From Salinilacustrithrix sp034522155 (lineage in GTDB: Bacteria; Actinomycetota; Acidimicrobiia; Acidimicrobiales; Salinilacustritrichaceae): a DNA stretch of 64,000 nt. Position numbers and translations under genes: made by a program. This document shows, one piece after another, positions 25,313-34,476 of this stretch. The notes under the pieces were generated by a model, which was given only the letters and a program-made list of their open reading frames with translations, searched no databases and was not told the DNA's origin. The stretch is taken from positions 124,001 to 188,000 of the forward strand of contig JAXHLP010000005.1 of NCBI GenBank assembly GCA_034522155.1, read 5' to 3'. Numbering within the stretch: the stretch's first letter is position 1; each line of letters begins with the position of its first letter.

Positions 25313-26551
25313 ATGGCTGACTTCTCGCTGGAATTGAACGACGACCAGATCCAGATCCGGGACTGGGTCCACGAGTTCGCCAAGGACGTGCTGCGTCCCA
25401 ACGGCCAGGAGTGGGACGATCGCGAGGAGTTCCCGTGGCCCATCGTCGAGCAGGCCGCCAAGGTCGGTCTCTACGGCTTCGACTTCTTCGCCAACATGGC
25501 CATGTCCGACCCCACCGGGCTCACCATGCCCATCGCCCTCGAGGAGCTGTTCTGGGGCGACGCCGGCATCGCGCTGTCGATCTTCGGCTCGGGCCTCGCC
25601 GCCGCCGGCATCGCCGGTACCGGCACGCCCGAGCAGGTCATGGAGTGGGTCCCGCAGTGCTTCGGCGACGAGAACGACGTCAAGATCGCCGCGTACTGCG
25701 TGTCCGAGCCCGACGCCGGCTCCGACGTCAGCTCGCTGCGTACCCGGGCCGAGTACGACGAGGCCAACGACGAGTGGGTCCTGAACGGCACCAAGGCATG
25801 GGCCACCAACGGCGGCATCGCCCACCTCCACGTGGTGACCGCCACCGTCGACTCGAGCCTCGGCTCCCGTGGTCAGGCCAGCTTCGTCGTGCCCGAGGGC
25901 ACGCCGGGCATCGCGCAGGGCCAGAAGTACCTCAAGCACGGCATCAAGGCGAGCCACACCGCCGAGGTCGTCCTCACCGACTGCCGGATCCCGGGCTCGT
26001 GCCTGCTGGGCGGCAAGGACAAGCTCGACGAGAAGCTCGCCAAGGCCCGCGAGGGCGGCGAGACCGGCGCCAAGCAGCCGGCGATGGCCACCTTCGAGGC
26101 CACCCGCCCGGCCGTCGCCTCCATGGCCGTGGGCATCGCCCGCGCCGCCTACGAGATCGCGCTCGAGTACGCCCACGAGCGCACCGCGTTCGGCCACCCC
26201 ATCTTCGAGAACCAGGCGATCGCGTTCATGCTCGCCGACATGAAGACCGAGATCGACGCGTCGCGTCTGCTGGTCCACCGGGCCGCGTGGCTGTCCCGCA
26301 ACGGTCAGGGCTACAAGTACGCCGAGGGTTCGATGTGCAAGCTCAAGGCCGGCCGTACCGCGACCTGGGTCACCGAGCGCGCCATCCAGATCCTGGCTGG
26401 CTACGGCTACACCCGTGAGTACGACGTGGAGCGGTTCCACCGCGACGCCAAGATCATGGACATCTTCGAGGGCACCGAGCAGATCCAGCAGGGCATCATC
26501 GCCCGGGCCATCTCCGAGGGCCGCATCGATCCCCTCCGCCAGGACCGGTGA
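25313..26551 (+). CDS. Acyl-CoA dehydrogenase
   Basis: A full-length 412-residue acyl-CoA dehydrogenase. Motifs in order are YCVSEPDAGSDVSSLRTRA (~residue 124), GTKAWATNGG, the substrate/FAD loop LKHGIKASHTAEV, ERTAFGHPIFENQAIAFMLAD, and the catalytic loop IFEGTEQIQQ with the base Glu386. It is thus a complete single-gene enzyme, unlike the split pair at 5-7 kb. A GGAG site precedes the ATG. A GTTAC-N6-GTAAC palindrome lies upstream. The formylglycine-generating enzyme gene follows after 13 bp. Electrons should go to the ETF encoded at 59-61 kb. Confidence 0.92.
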   Translation: MADFSLELNDDQIQIRDWVHEFAKDVLRPNGQEWDDREEFPWPIVEQAAKVGLYGFDFFANMAMSDPTGLTMPIALEELFWGDAGIALSIFGSGLAAAGIAGTGTPEQVMEWVPQCFGDENDVKIAAYCVSEPDAGSDVSSLRTRAEYDEANDEWVLNGTKAWATNGGIAHLHVVTATVDSSLGSRGQASFVVPEGTPGIAQGQKYLKHGIKASHTAEVVLTDCRIPGSCLLGGKDKLDEKLAKAREGGETGAKQPAMATFEATRPAVASMAVGIARAAYEIALEYAHERTAFGHPIFENQAIAFMLADMKTEIDASRLLVHRAAWLSRNGQGYKYAEGSMCKLKAGRTATWVTERAIQILAGYGYTREYDVERFHRDAKIMDIFEGTEQIQQGIIARAISEGRIDPLRQDR

Positions 26552-26564
26552 GGTCGATCTGCGG

Positions 26565-27407
26565 GTGATCCCGGGTGGCGGGTTCACGATGGGCACCGAT
26601 GACCCGCGTGGCTACGACCACGATGGCGAGGGACCGCCGCACCTCGTCGACCTCGCGTCCTTCGCCATCGCCCCGTGGGCGGTGACCAACGACGACTTCG
26701 CTGCCTTCGTGGCGGCCACCGGCCACCGGACGACTGCCGAGCAGCTGGGCGATTCCTTCGTGTTCAGCGGGCTGTTGCCCGACGACTTCCCCCCGACCCG
26801 CGCGGTGGCTGGCGCCCCGTGGTGGCGGCAGGTTCCCGGTGCCGACTGGCAGCACCCGGAGGGTCCACAGAGCGACCTGTCCGGTCGCGGCGACCATCCC
26901 GTGGTCCACGTGAGCTGGTCCGATGCCTCGGCCTACTGCGCCTGGACGAACACCCGCCTGCCCACCGAGGCCGAATGGGAGCGTGCAGCCCGGGGCGGTC
27001 TCGAGGCCGTCCACTTCCCCTGGGGCGCCGAGCGCGAGCCCGCCGGTGAGCACCGGATGAACGTGTTCCAGGGCCGGTTCCCGCACGAGGACACCGGCGA
27101 CGACGGATGGATCGGCACCTGCCCGGTCGGGTCGTTCCCGCCGAACGGCTTCGGTCTGTTCGAGATGACGGGGAACGTCTGGGAGTGGTGCGCCGACTGG
27201 TTCGACCCCGGCTACTACGAGCGATCACCGGTCCGCGATCCCCGGGGCCCCGAGTCCGGGGCGGCGAAGGTCACGCGGGGCGGTTCGTATCTCTGCCACG
27301 ACAGCTACTGCTGGCGCTACCGGGTCGACGCCCGCAGCGCGAACGCGCCGGACAGCAGCAGCGGCAACATCGGGTTCCGCGTGGCCGCATCGCTCACGAC
27401 CTCGTGA
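26565..27407 (+). CDS. Formylglycine-generating enzyme (FGE/SUMF1 family)
   Basis: About 280 residues. The N-terminus has IPGGGFTMGTDDPRG; the middle has HPVVHVSWSDASAYCAWTN and LPTEAEWERAARGG; then FEMTGNVWEWCADWF. The C-terminal active site GGSYLCHDSYCWRYR (Cys ~244 and ~249) and the following ARSANAPDSSSGNIGFR match human SUMF1, where the two Cys bind copper and oxidise a sulfatase Cys to formylglycine. Both catalytic cysteines are present, which separates true FGEs from look-alikes such as EgtB. No sulfatase gene is visible nearby. The start is taken as the GTG at 26565. It probably shares an operon with the upstream dehydrogenase gene. Confidence 0.9.
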   Translation: MIPGGGFTMGTDDPRGYDHDGEGPPHLVDLASFAIAPWAVTNDDFAAFVAATGHRTTAEQLGDSFVFSGLLPDDFPPTRAVAGAPWWRQVPGADWQHPEGPQSDLSGRGDHPVVHVSWSDASAYCAWTNTRLPTEAEWERAARGGLEAVHFPWGAEREPAGEHRMNVFQGRFPHEDTGDDGWIGTCPVGSFPPNGFGLFEMTGNVWEWCADWFDPGYYERSPVRDPRGPESGAAKVTRGGSYLCHDSYCWRYRVDARSANAPDSSSGNIGFRVAASLTTS

Positions 27408-27455
27408 GCTGTACCGGGGGTGCCGGCGATGACGGCGATGCGGCGCAGCTCCCGG

Positions 27456-28085
27456 TCAGCTGGAGGGAACGACCTCCACGACCAGCGCCGAGCCCTCGGT
27501 CATCGTCGTGCCCTCGTCGGGTGTCTGGTCCAGGACCACGTCGGTCTCGGTGTCGTCGTCGGCGTCGTCCGGCGTGACCTCGACGAGCTCCCACCCCTCA
27601 TCGTCAGCCAGGGCACGGACCTCGTCGATGTCCATGTCTACGAGGTCCTCGAGCTCGGTCGAGGTGCCGGACAACTCGTCGAGCTGGGACTGGAGGTCGT
27701 CACGCTCCTCGGTGACGTCGTCGAGCTCGGTCTGGAGCTGGTCGACCTGGTCCTCGAGGTCGCTCACCTGCTCGGCCTGCTCGTCGCTCTCCTCGGGCGC
27801 GGACGTCTCGGTCGGCTCGGTGGTCTCGTCGGCGACCACGTCGTCGTCGTCGTCCTGGCCCCAGATGAAGAAGCCGGCAAGCAGGGCCGCGGCCGCGACC
27901 GCGATCACGAGTGCAGCGACGACGCCACCCGACATGCCGCCCTTCGGGGCGCTCTCGGGTGCCGACTCGGTCGTCGTCCGCGTGCTGGGTGGCGGCGATT
28001 CGCCCGGCGTCGTGGGCTGGACCTGCGTCGAATCGTCCGGCGGAGTCGGTTCGTTCGGCTGCGTCGGATCGTTGGGGTCGGACAT
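27456..28085 (-). CDS. Single-pass membrane protein with coiled coil and PASTA-like domain
   Basis: A 209-residue protein. A disordered N-terminus rich in Pro, Thr and Ser (first ~48 residues) leads into one transmembrane helix (GGVVAALVIAVAAAALLAGF), then an acidic linker and a heptad-like coiled coil (VSDLEDQVDQLQTELDDVTE, ~residues 107-140). The last ~65 residues resemble one PASTA domain (DMDIDEVRALADDEGWELVE, ending VLDQTPDEGTTMTEGSALVV). PASTA domains bind peptidoglycan or muropeptides in Ser/Thr kinases and PBPs; here there is no kinase. An N-in, C-out topology is inferred. Confidence 0.75.
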   Translation of the reverse strand: MSDPNDPTQPNEPTPPDDSTQVQPTTPGESPPPSTRTTTESAPESAPKGGMSGGVVAALVIAVAAAALLAGFFIWGQDDDDDVVADETTEPTETSAPEESDEQAEQVSDLEDQVDQLQTELDDVTEERDDLQSQLDELSGTSTELEDLVDMDIDEVRALADDEGWELVEVTPDDADDDTETDVVLDQTPDEGTTMTEGSALVVEVVPSS

Positions 28086-28123
28086 GATTCGTCTCCCTGT
28101 CGCGTGGTCGGGACCGTACCTCG

Positions 28124-28633
28124 TCAGCCGTCTCCGGGGAACTCTGGTCGCGGCTTGCCCGGCGCGGCGGTGCGGGCCAGGATCCCGAGCGTCGCCCGCA
28201 GCGCACTCTCGGGGATGATCGGGAAGATGTCCGCTTCCTTCCACTGCGGGTGGATGTCGGACCAATCGTAGAACTGGGTGACGACCGTACCGCCGTCGAA
28301 GGGCTCGAGCTCGTAGCCGTAGATGTGCCCGATCTGGGGATCCATCTGGCCCTCGATGGTCCAGGCGATCCGCCGGTCCTGCTCGAAGTCGGTGATCCTC
28401 ACGGTCACGTCGTAGAGACCGAGCGGGAAGTCGTTGAGCGCCTCGCGGTCCATGTGGATCGTGAACGTGTCGCCCACGCCGGTGGCGGGATCACCCGTGG
28501 CCGACATGAGCATCCCGCTCGCGTCGATCTGGACGTGGCCCTCGGGGGAGCTGACGATCGAGAAGATCGTGGCCGGGTCGGCGGCGATGGCGCGCTGGAC
28601 TTCCATGCGTTCGGGGTGCGGGCGTTCGGTCAT
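28124..28633 (-). CDS. SRPBCC (START-like) family protein
   Basis: A 169-residue protein with the polyketide cyclase/START-like layout: MEVQRAIAADPATIFSIVSS at the start, a central strand set around ITDFEQDRRIAWTIEG, and a C-terminal helix (ESALRATLGILARTA). The ligand is unknown. Its ATG overlaps the stop of a degraded upstream frame (ATGA, 28630-28633), so it was once the second gene of a coupled pair. A CAGGAT box (28640-28645) six nt before the ATG may now drive it alone. Confidence 0.82.
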   Translation of the reverse strand: MTERPHPERMEVQRAIAADPATIFSIVSSPEGHVQIDASGMLMSATGDPATGVGDTFTIHMDREALNDFPLGLYDVTVRITDFEQDRRIAWTIEGQMDPQIGHIYGYELEPFDGGTVVTQFYDWSDIHPQWKEADIFPIIPESALRATLGILARTAAPGKPRPEFPGDG

Positions 28634-28848
28634 GGCCGCATCCTGCCAGGGACGGGTGCGTCCCGGCCGTGAAACCGCTGGTGCCCGACCCAGTCGGTGT
28701 CGAGGGCGAGGCGGGCGAGGAGGTCGCTGCGCAGTGAGCTGCCCTGCGGGGTGACGGCGAGTGCCTGCTCGCGACCCGGTCGCCGTCGTCGGCGGGGAGG
28801 CTGGCCTCGACGTCGGCGCGGCGGAACACGTAGGCGCCCGTGTTGCCG
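28630..28848 (-). pseudogene. Unidentified C-terminal gene remnant upstream of SRPBCC gene
   Basis: Protein-like sequence appears in two minus frames: AGNTGAYVFRRADVEASLP, then after a frame change ALAVTPQGSSLRSDLLARL and DTDWVGHQRFHG, ending in TGA at 28630-28632. That TGA overlaps the SRPBCC ATG by 4 bp, the hallmark of a former coupled operon. The rest of the gene is missing and is replaced at ~28850 by a CoxL-like fragment in the opposite orientation. I do not recognise the family. Confidence 0.45.
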
Positions 28849-28852
28849 GCTG

Positions 28853-29248
28853 CTGCCCACCGGCAAGGCCGAGGTCGTGACCGGATCGACACCGCACAGC
28901 CAGGGCCACGAGACATCGCGGTCCCAGATCGTGGCCGACAAGCTCGGGATCGCACCCGACGACGTCGAGGTGCTCCACTCCGACACCGCCATCAGCCCGC
29001 TCGGCATGGACACCTACGGGTCCCGCTCGCTCGCGGTCGGGGGCGTGGCCGGCCATGGCCTGCGACAAGGTCATCGACAAGGCCCGGGCCATCGTGGCCC
29101 ACCAGATGGAGGCCAACCCCGACGACCTCGCCTTCGACGGCGGCGCGTTCGCCGTGGCCGGCTCGCCGGGGCCGTCGTCGAGGTCGACGAGGGCACCGGT
29201 GAGACGCGGCTCGTCGACTACATCGCCGTCGACGAGGCGAACGGCTGA
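28853..29248 (+). pseudogene. Fragment of xanthine dehydrogenase/CoxL-type molybdopterin subunit, frameshifted
   Basis: Three pieces in two frames follow the order of the CoxL/XdhB C-terminal region. The first is GKAEVVTGSTPHSQGHETSR through LGIAPDDVEVLHSDT and GTYGSRSLAVGG-like sequence (it reads DTYGSRSLAVGG). The second, in the other frame, is CDKVIDKARAIVAHQMEANP up to GAFAVAGSPG. The third is back in the first frame: AVVEVDEGTGETRLVDYIAV. The jump from GSPG to AVVEVDE also drops the ~70 residues normally between them. Only ~130 of ~780 family residues remain and no neighbouring Cox subunits exist, so this is decayed sequence, probably from a lost carbon monoxide or xanthine dehydrogenase locus. 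Confidence 0.72.
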
Positions 29249-29281
29249 CGGGCTCGACCGCGGACCTCTCCGCCACGACGG

Positions 29282-29287
29282 TAGGTT
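29282..29287 (+). promoter_or_regulatory. -10 box TAGGTT before dienelactone hydrolase gene
   Basis: TAGGTT lies 7 nt before the ATG at 29295 with no Shine-Dalgarno, the same leaderless spacing seen at cysS and DUF3107. Confidence 0.5.
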
Positions 29288-29294
29288 CCGAGCC

Positions 29295-29990
29295 ATGGCA
29301 GAGACCGTCGAATTCGCAAGCAACGGCAACACCGCATCGGGCTACCTGGCCCGTCCCGAGTCGGGATCGGGGCCGGGCGTGATCGTGGTCCAGGAGTGGT
29401 GGGGCCTCGACTCCGGCATCAAGGAGATGGCCGACCGCCTCGCTGGCGACGGGTTCGTGGCCCTGGCGCCCGACCTGTTCCACGGCGAGCTCGCCGGCCA
29501 CGACGAGATGGACAAGGCGAGCCAGCTCATGAGCGACCTGCCGCCCGACCGGGCCGGCCGCGACATGAGCGGCGCCGTCGACTTCCTCGCCGACCACGAG
29601 GCGACCACGGGCAGCGGCATCGGGGTCATGGGCTTCTGCATGGGCGGGATGCTGACCTTCGTCCTCGCTTCGCTGCGGCCCGACAAGATCAAGGCCGCCG
29701 TCCCGTTCTACGGGTTCCCACCCATCGACGACGGCCCCGCTGATCTCACCAGGATCGAGGCCTCGATCCAGGGCCACATGGCCGAGAACGACGACTTCTT
29801 CCCGCCCGAGCAGGCCCAGGCCCTCGAGGCCTACCTCCAGGGCCTCGGCAAGGACGTGACGCTCACCGTCCACCCGGGCACGGGCCACGCGTTCATGGCG
29901 CCCCACGACGCGCTCGGCACCCACGAACCCGACCTGGCGGCCGAGATCTGGCCCCAGGCCACCAGTTTCCTGCGTGACCACCTGGCCTGA
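29295..29990 (+). CDS. Dienelactone hydrolase family protein
   Basis: A 231-residue cytosolic alpha/beta hydrolase. The oxyanion region is VIVVQEWWGLDSGIKEMADR, the nucleophile elbow is GVMGFCMGGML (Cys at ~118), the Asp is in MAENDDFFPPEQA, and the His is in HPGTGHAFMAP. This Cys-Asp-His triad marks dienelactone hydrolases, which open lactones in chlorocatechol and related pathways; many family members have other ester substrates. It lies alone, just after the CoxL-like remnant, with its own TAGGTT box. Confidence 0.88.
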   Translation: MAETVEFASNGNTASGYLARPESGSGPGVIVVQEWWGLDSGIKEMADRLAGDGFVALAPDLFHGELAGHDEMDKASQLMSDLPPDRAGRDMSGAVDFLADHEATTGSGIGVMGFCMGGMLTFVLASLRPDKIKAAVPFYGFPPIDDGPADLTRIEASIQGHMAENDDFFPPEQAQALEAYLQGLGKDVTLTVHPGTGHAFMAPHDALGTHEPDLAAEIWPQATSFLRDHLA

Positions 29991-30029
29991 GCGCTCAAGC
30001 GCGGACCACAACGGTCCGAAACTACGTGC

Positions 30030-30464
30030 ATGGGAGACGTTGACCGCCCGCTCGCGCCCTCGTGGCTCTCGCACCACACCGAGGACGAAGCCGATCGGTG
30101 CATCCGCGTCGGCGACCGCCATGTCTGCCGTCGCTGTCTCGCCATGTACGCCGGGTTCTTCCCCGCGCTGGCCCTGCTGCTGTCGTCGTGGCGCGACGAC
30201 CTCCAGACCGGCGACATGGGCCTGGTGCTCGCCCTCGCGTTGCTGGCTGGTGCCGAGTTCGTGCAAGTGGCCCGGGGGGTCATGCCCTACAGCCCCCGCC
30301 GCGTGCTGGTGCTGAGCCCGGCCACGGGTGCGCTGGTGGCGTGGCTCGCGGTGACCGGCTTCGCCGACGGAATCGGTCCGGTGCACCTCGCGGCGGGCGC
30401 GGCCGCGCTGGCCCTGCTCATGGTGCTCTTCGTGCGCGGGACGGTGGCCGGCCGCGCCGTCTGA
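30030..30464 (+). CDS. DUF2085 family membrane protein
   Basis: A 144-residue protein. The N-terminal Cys motif HVCRRCLAMYAGFF matches the C-x-R-C-x3-Y-x-G pattern of DUF2085. It is followed by four hydrophobic segments (around FFPALALLLSS, MGLVLALALLAGAEF, VLVLSPATGALVAWLAV and LAAGAAALALLMVLFV). It is an integral membrane protein of unknown function. The conserved Cys pair suggests metal binding or redox activity. Confidence 0.75.
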   Translation: MGDVDRPLAPSWLSHHTEDEADRCIRVGDRHVCRRCLAMYAGFFPALALLLSSWRDDLQTGDMGLVLALALLAGAEFVQVARGVMPYSPRRVLVLSPATGALVAWLAVTGFADGIGPVHLAAGAAALALLMVLFVRGTVAGRAV

Positions 30465-30500
30465 GCTCCCGCAGGTCTCGTTCCGTAGGCTTCGCGGCCC

Positions 30501-31506
<1,006 letters not shown>

Positions 31507-31520
<14 letters not shown>

Positions 31521-31968
31521 TGGCGACGGGTTCCTGCGCTGCAGCGACGGCCACGTCCGCTGGGGACGCTTCGGCGCCGCTGGCGCGCTGTTCGTCCACC
31601 GCGCCGACGACGAACCCCGCGTGATGCTCCAGAAACGTTCGGTGTGGGCCCACGAGGGTGGCACCTGGTCGGTGGCCGGCGGCGCGATCGACGAAGGTGA
31701 GACTCCGGAGGAGGCCGCGCTCCGCGAGGCCGCCGAAGAGGTCGGTGCCGTCCCCGATCACGACATCGTCGCCGAGGTGGTGTTCGCGCCGGCCGACGAC
31801 TGGGCCTACACCACCATCGTGGTCGAGGTCGACGGACCATTCGGGTCGAGCATCAACTTCGAGACCGACGCGGTCGGCTGGTTCACCCCCGACGAGGTCG
31901 ACCGGCTGCCGTGCCATGCGGGCTTCGCCGCCGCCTGGCCCGAGCTCCGCGCCATCGTCGAGTCCTAG
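31507..31968 (+). CDS. Nudix hydrolase
   Basis: A 153-residue protein that would hydrolyse a nucleoside diphosphate linked to another moiety. The nudix box is complete: GAIDEGETPEEAALREAAEE followed by VG, with the REAAEEVG metal-binding core. SVWAHEGGTWSVAGG precedes the box, as usual. The ATG at 31507 lies inside the end of galE, and no better start exists. The context suggests nucleotide-sugar housekeeping, but the substrate is not predictable. Confidence 0.88.
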
Positions 31969-31973
31969 CCCGT

Positions 31974-33683
31974 TCAGGTGGCGCCGGCGCGGATCTCGGG
32001 AGCGCCGAGCCGGCGGGCGTCGGCCGTGCGGTCGTCGCGGGCCTGCTGGCTGTCGACCTCGGCGTCGACCCGCGTCCGGTAGGCCTCGACCTCCCGGCGT
32101 TGGGTGTCGGCGTCCCAGCCGAGCACCCGGCCCATGACCGACGCGGCCACGGGTGCGGCGGCAACGCCGCGGTCGTCGGCCTCGATCGACATGCGGGTCC
32201 GGCGGGTGAGCACGTCCTCGAGGTGGAGGGCGCCCTCCCACGCCGCGGCTGCGTGGATCTCGACGCCGAGGTAGTCACGTGTCGCGGGGAGTGGTTCGGC
32301 CAGCTTCCGGTCGGACGCGAGTAGATCGACGATCGCGGTCGCTTCGGTGCCGTACCGCCCCAGCAGATGGTCGATGGCGGTCTCGGAAACACCGGCGGCC
32401 GCGGCCAGTTCGTGACGCCGATTGCACACCGCCTCCCAGCCCACGGCGCCGACGAGGGGGATCGACTCGGTGCAGGAGTCGGGTACCTGACGGTCGATCG
32501 TGCGGGCCACGGCGTCGACGGCGTCGGCCGCCATGGCCCGGTACGTCGTGTACTTGCCGCCCGCGACGGTGATCAGGCCGGGGGCCACGGTGTTGACCGC
32601 GTGCTCGCGGCTCAGCTTCGACGTGGCGTCGGATTCGCCGGCGAGCAGCGGACGCAACCCGGCGTAGATGCCGACGATGTCGTCGCGCCCGAGCCCGGGG
32701 TCGAGCCAGCGGTTGGCCTGACCGAGGAGGTACTCGACATCGGCGCGACTCGCCGCCGGGTGGGCGAGGTCGAGGTTCCAGTCGGTGTCGGTGGTCCCGA
32801 CCAACCAGAAGGACCCCCAGGGGATCACGAACAGCACCGATGTCGGGGTGCGGAAGATCATCCCCGACGACGACCGGATGCGGTCGCGGGGCACGACGAG
32901 GTGGACGCCCTTCGAGGCCCGCACCCGCAGCGACGCGCCGCCGACCATGTCCTGGATGTGGTCGGTCCACACGCCCGTGGCGTTCACGACCTGGCGGGCC
33001 GAGATGGTGAGTTCCTCGCCGCGTTCGAGGTCGCGGACGGTGACCCCGTCGACCCGACCATCCTGCCGGCGCAGGTCGGTCACCCGGGCCGAGGACGCGA
33101 CCGCGGCGCCGTACGCCGCCGCGGTGCGGACCACCGCGACCGTGTGACGGGCGTCGTCGACCTGCGCGTCCCAGTAGCGGATGGCGCCGTGGTGCGCGTC
33201 GTGGCGCAGTGACGGGGCCAGGTCGGCGGTCGCCCGATGTCCGAGGTGGCGGTGGCGGGGGAGGGGGTTGTCGCCGAACGCGGCGAGTACGTCGTAGAGG
33301 GCGACGCCGGCCCCGACGTAGCCCCGCTCCCAGACCCGGCGGGTCATGGGGAAGAGGAAGGACACCGGCCGGGCCAGGTGCGGGCAGAGGTGTCGGAGCA
33401 TGAGGTTGCGTTCGTGGAGGGCCTCGGTCACCAGGCCGAACTCGAACTGCTCCAGGTAGCGCAGCCCGCCGTGGAACAGCTTCGACGACCGGCTCGACGT
33501 GCCCGACGCGAAGTCGCGCTGCTCCACGAGCGCGACCGACAGGCCCCGGGTGACGGCGTCGAGCGCGACGCCCGCGCCGGTGACACCACCGCCGATCACG
33601 ACCACGTCGAAGGTCTCGGATCGCATCCGGGCGAGGTCGCGGTCACGCTGCTCGGGATCCAGGCGTGACGACTGCGGCCGCAT
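31974..33683 (-). CDS. glpD: Glycerol-3-phosphate dehydrogenase (FAD-dependent)
   Basis: A 569-residue membrane-associated flavoenzyme that oxidises sn-glycerol 3-phosphate to dihydroxyacetone phosphate and feeds the quinone pool. The N-terminal dinucleotide fold is DVVVIGGGVTGAGVALDAV, then GTSSRSSKLFHGGLRYLEQ, VNATGVWTDHI, and the substrate segment LLAGESDATSKLSREH with VAGGKYTTYRAMA. The C-terminal helical domain is present. I chose the ATG at 33683; a longer frame to 33749 lacks homology. A phosphodiesterase that could release glycerol phosphate is encoded at 57.7 kb. Confidence 0.93.
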   Translation of the reverse strand: MRPQSSRLDPEQRDRDLARMRSETFDVVVIGGGVTGAGVALDAVTRGLSVALVEQRDFASGTSSRSSKLFHGGLRYLEQFEFGLVTEALHERNLMLRHLCPHLARPVSFLFPMTRRVWERGYVGAGVALYDVLAAFGDNPLPRHRHLGHRATADLAPSLRHDAHHGAIRYWDAQVDDARHTVAVVRTAAAYGAAVASSARVTDLRRQDGRVDGVTVRDLERGEELTISARQVVNATGVWTDHIQDMVGGASLRVRASKGVHLVVPRDRIRSSSGMIFRTPTSVLFVIPWGSFWLVGTTDTDWNLDLAHPAASRADVEYLLGQANRWLDPGLGRDDIVGIYAGLRPLLAGESDATSKLSREHAVNTVAPGLITVAGGKYTTYRAMAADAVDAVARTIDRQVPDSCTESIPLVGAVGWEAVCNRRHELAAAAGVSETAIDHLLGRYGTEATAIVDLLASDRKLAEPLPATRDYLGVEIHAAAAWEGALHLEDVLTRRTRMSIEADDRGVAAAPVAASVMGRVLGWDADTQRREVEAYRTRVDAEVDSQQARDDRTADARRLGAPEIRAGAT

Positions 33684-33761
33684 CCGGACCAGTCTCTCGC
33701 ACCCACCGTCCTGCCCCACCACATCGCGGGTCGGCGTGATCGATGCCACGCCTCCGAGGAG

Positions 33762-33837
33762 GGCTCGACCACCTCGAGCCGCCGGGCCCGCCCGGGATGC
33801 CGGTCGTTCGGCCGGTGCGCCCCGCCGGCCACCGGCC
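33762..33837. terminator. Two GC-rich hairpins between spoU and glpD
   Basis: Stem GGCTCGA-ccacc-TCGAGCC at 33762-33780 and a second 8-bp stem GGCCGGTG/CACCGGCC at 33810-33837 lie in the 178-bp gap after the SpoU-type gene. There is no U-run, as is common in GC-rich actinobacteria. No gene is seen in this gap. Confidence 0.4.
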
Positions 33838-33861
33838 TTGCCCTCCGAGGGGGTAGGAGGA

Positions 33862-34476
33862 TCAGCGCGGCTGATCGTGGACGTGTTGGCGGATCCAGGT
33901 GTGCATGGCGATGCCGGAGGCGACGGCGGCGTTGATCGACCGGGTCGAGCCGAACATGGCGATCGAGCACACCGTGTCGACCGCGGCCCGGGCGTCCTCG
34001 GACAGCCCGGGTCCCTCCTGGCCGAACAGGAGGATGCAGCGCTGGGGCAGCGGCGTGGTCTCGAGCGGGACCGATCCCGGCAGGTTGTCGATGCCCACCA
34101 ACGCCAGGCACTCGGCGGACGCGAACGCGACCAGGCCGGCCAGGTCGTCGTGGTGCACGAGGTGCTGGTACCGCTCGGTCACCATCGCCCCGCGACGGTT
34201 CCAGCGTCGCCGTCCCACGATGTGGACCGCGGCGGCGAGGAACGCGTTGGCGTTGCGCACCACGCCACCGATGTTGCGGTCGTGCTGCCAGTTCTCGATG
34301 GCCACGTGGAACGGATGCCGCCGCCGGTCGAGGTCGTCGACGATGGCCTCGATCCGCCAGTAGCGGTACCCGTCGACCACGTTGCGACGGTCGCCCTCCG
34401 CCAACAGCACCGGGTCGAGGCGGGGATCGTCGGGCCAGGGCTCGGGATGGGGCCCCACGCCGACCTCGTCGGTCAC
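33862..34476 (-). CDS. SpoU/TrmH-family RNA 2'-O-methyltransferase
   Basis: About 204 residues, a SPOUT-class RNA ribose methyltransferase using S-adenosylmethionine. The three motifs are ENWQHDRNIGGVVRNANAF (motif 1), LLFGQEGPGLS (motif 2) and SIAMFGSTRSINAAVASGIA (motif 3, which forms the trefoil knot). The target RNA is not known. The GTG start at 34476 overlaps the TGA of the upstream TetR gene (GTGA, 34473-34476), indicating translational coupling. A longer start at 34512 is possible but would add unconserved residues. Confidence 0.9.
   Translation of the reverse strand: MTDEVGVGPHPEPWPDDPRLDPVLLAEGDRRNVVDGYRYWRIEAIVDDLDRRRHPFHVAIENWQHDRNIGGVVRNANAFLAAAVHIVGRRRWNRRGAMVTERYQHLVHHDDLAGLVAFASAECLALVGIDNLPGSVPLETTPLPQRCILLFGQEGPGLSEDARAAVDTVCSIAMFGSTRSINAAVASGIAMHTWIRQHVHDQPR

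Noticed and set aside
24299..26596. 765-codon minus-strand frame over cysS and the acyl-CoA dehydrogenase
   Set aside because: It is a mirror of two well-supported genes with no independent motif.
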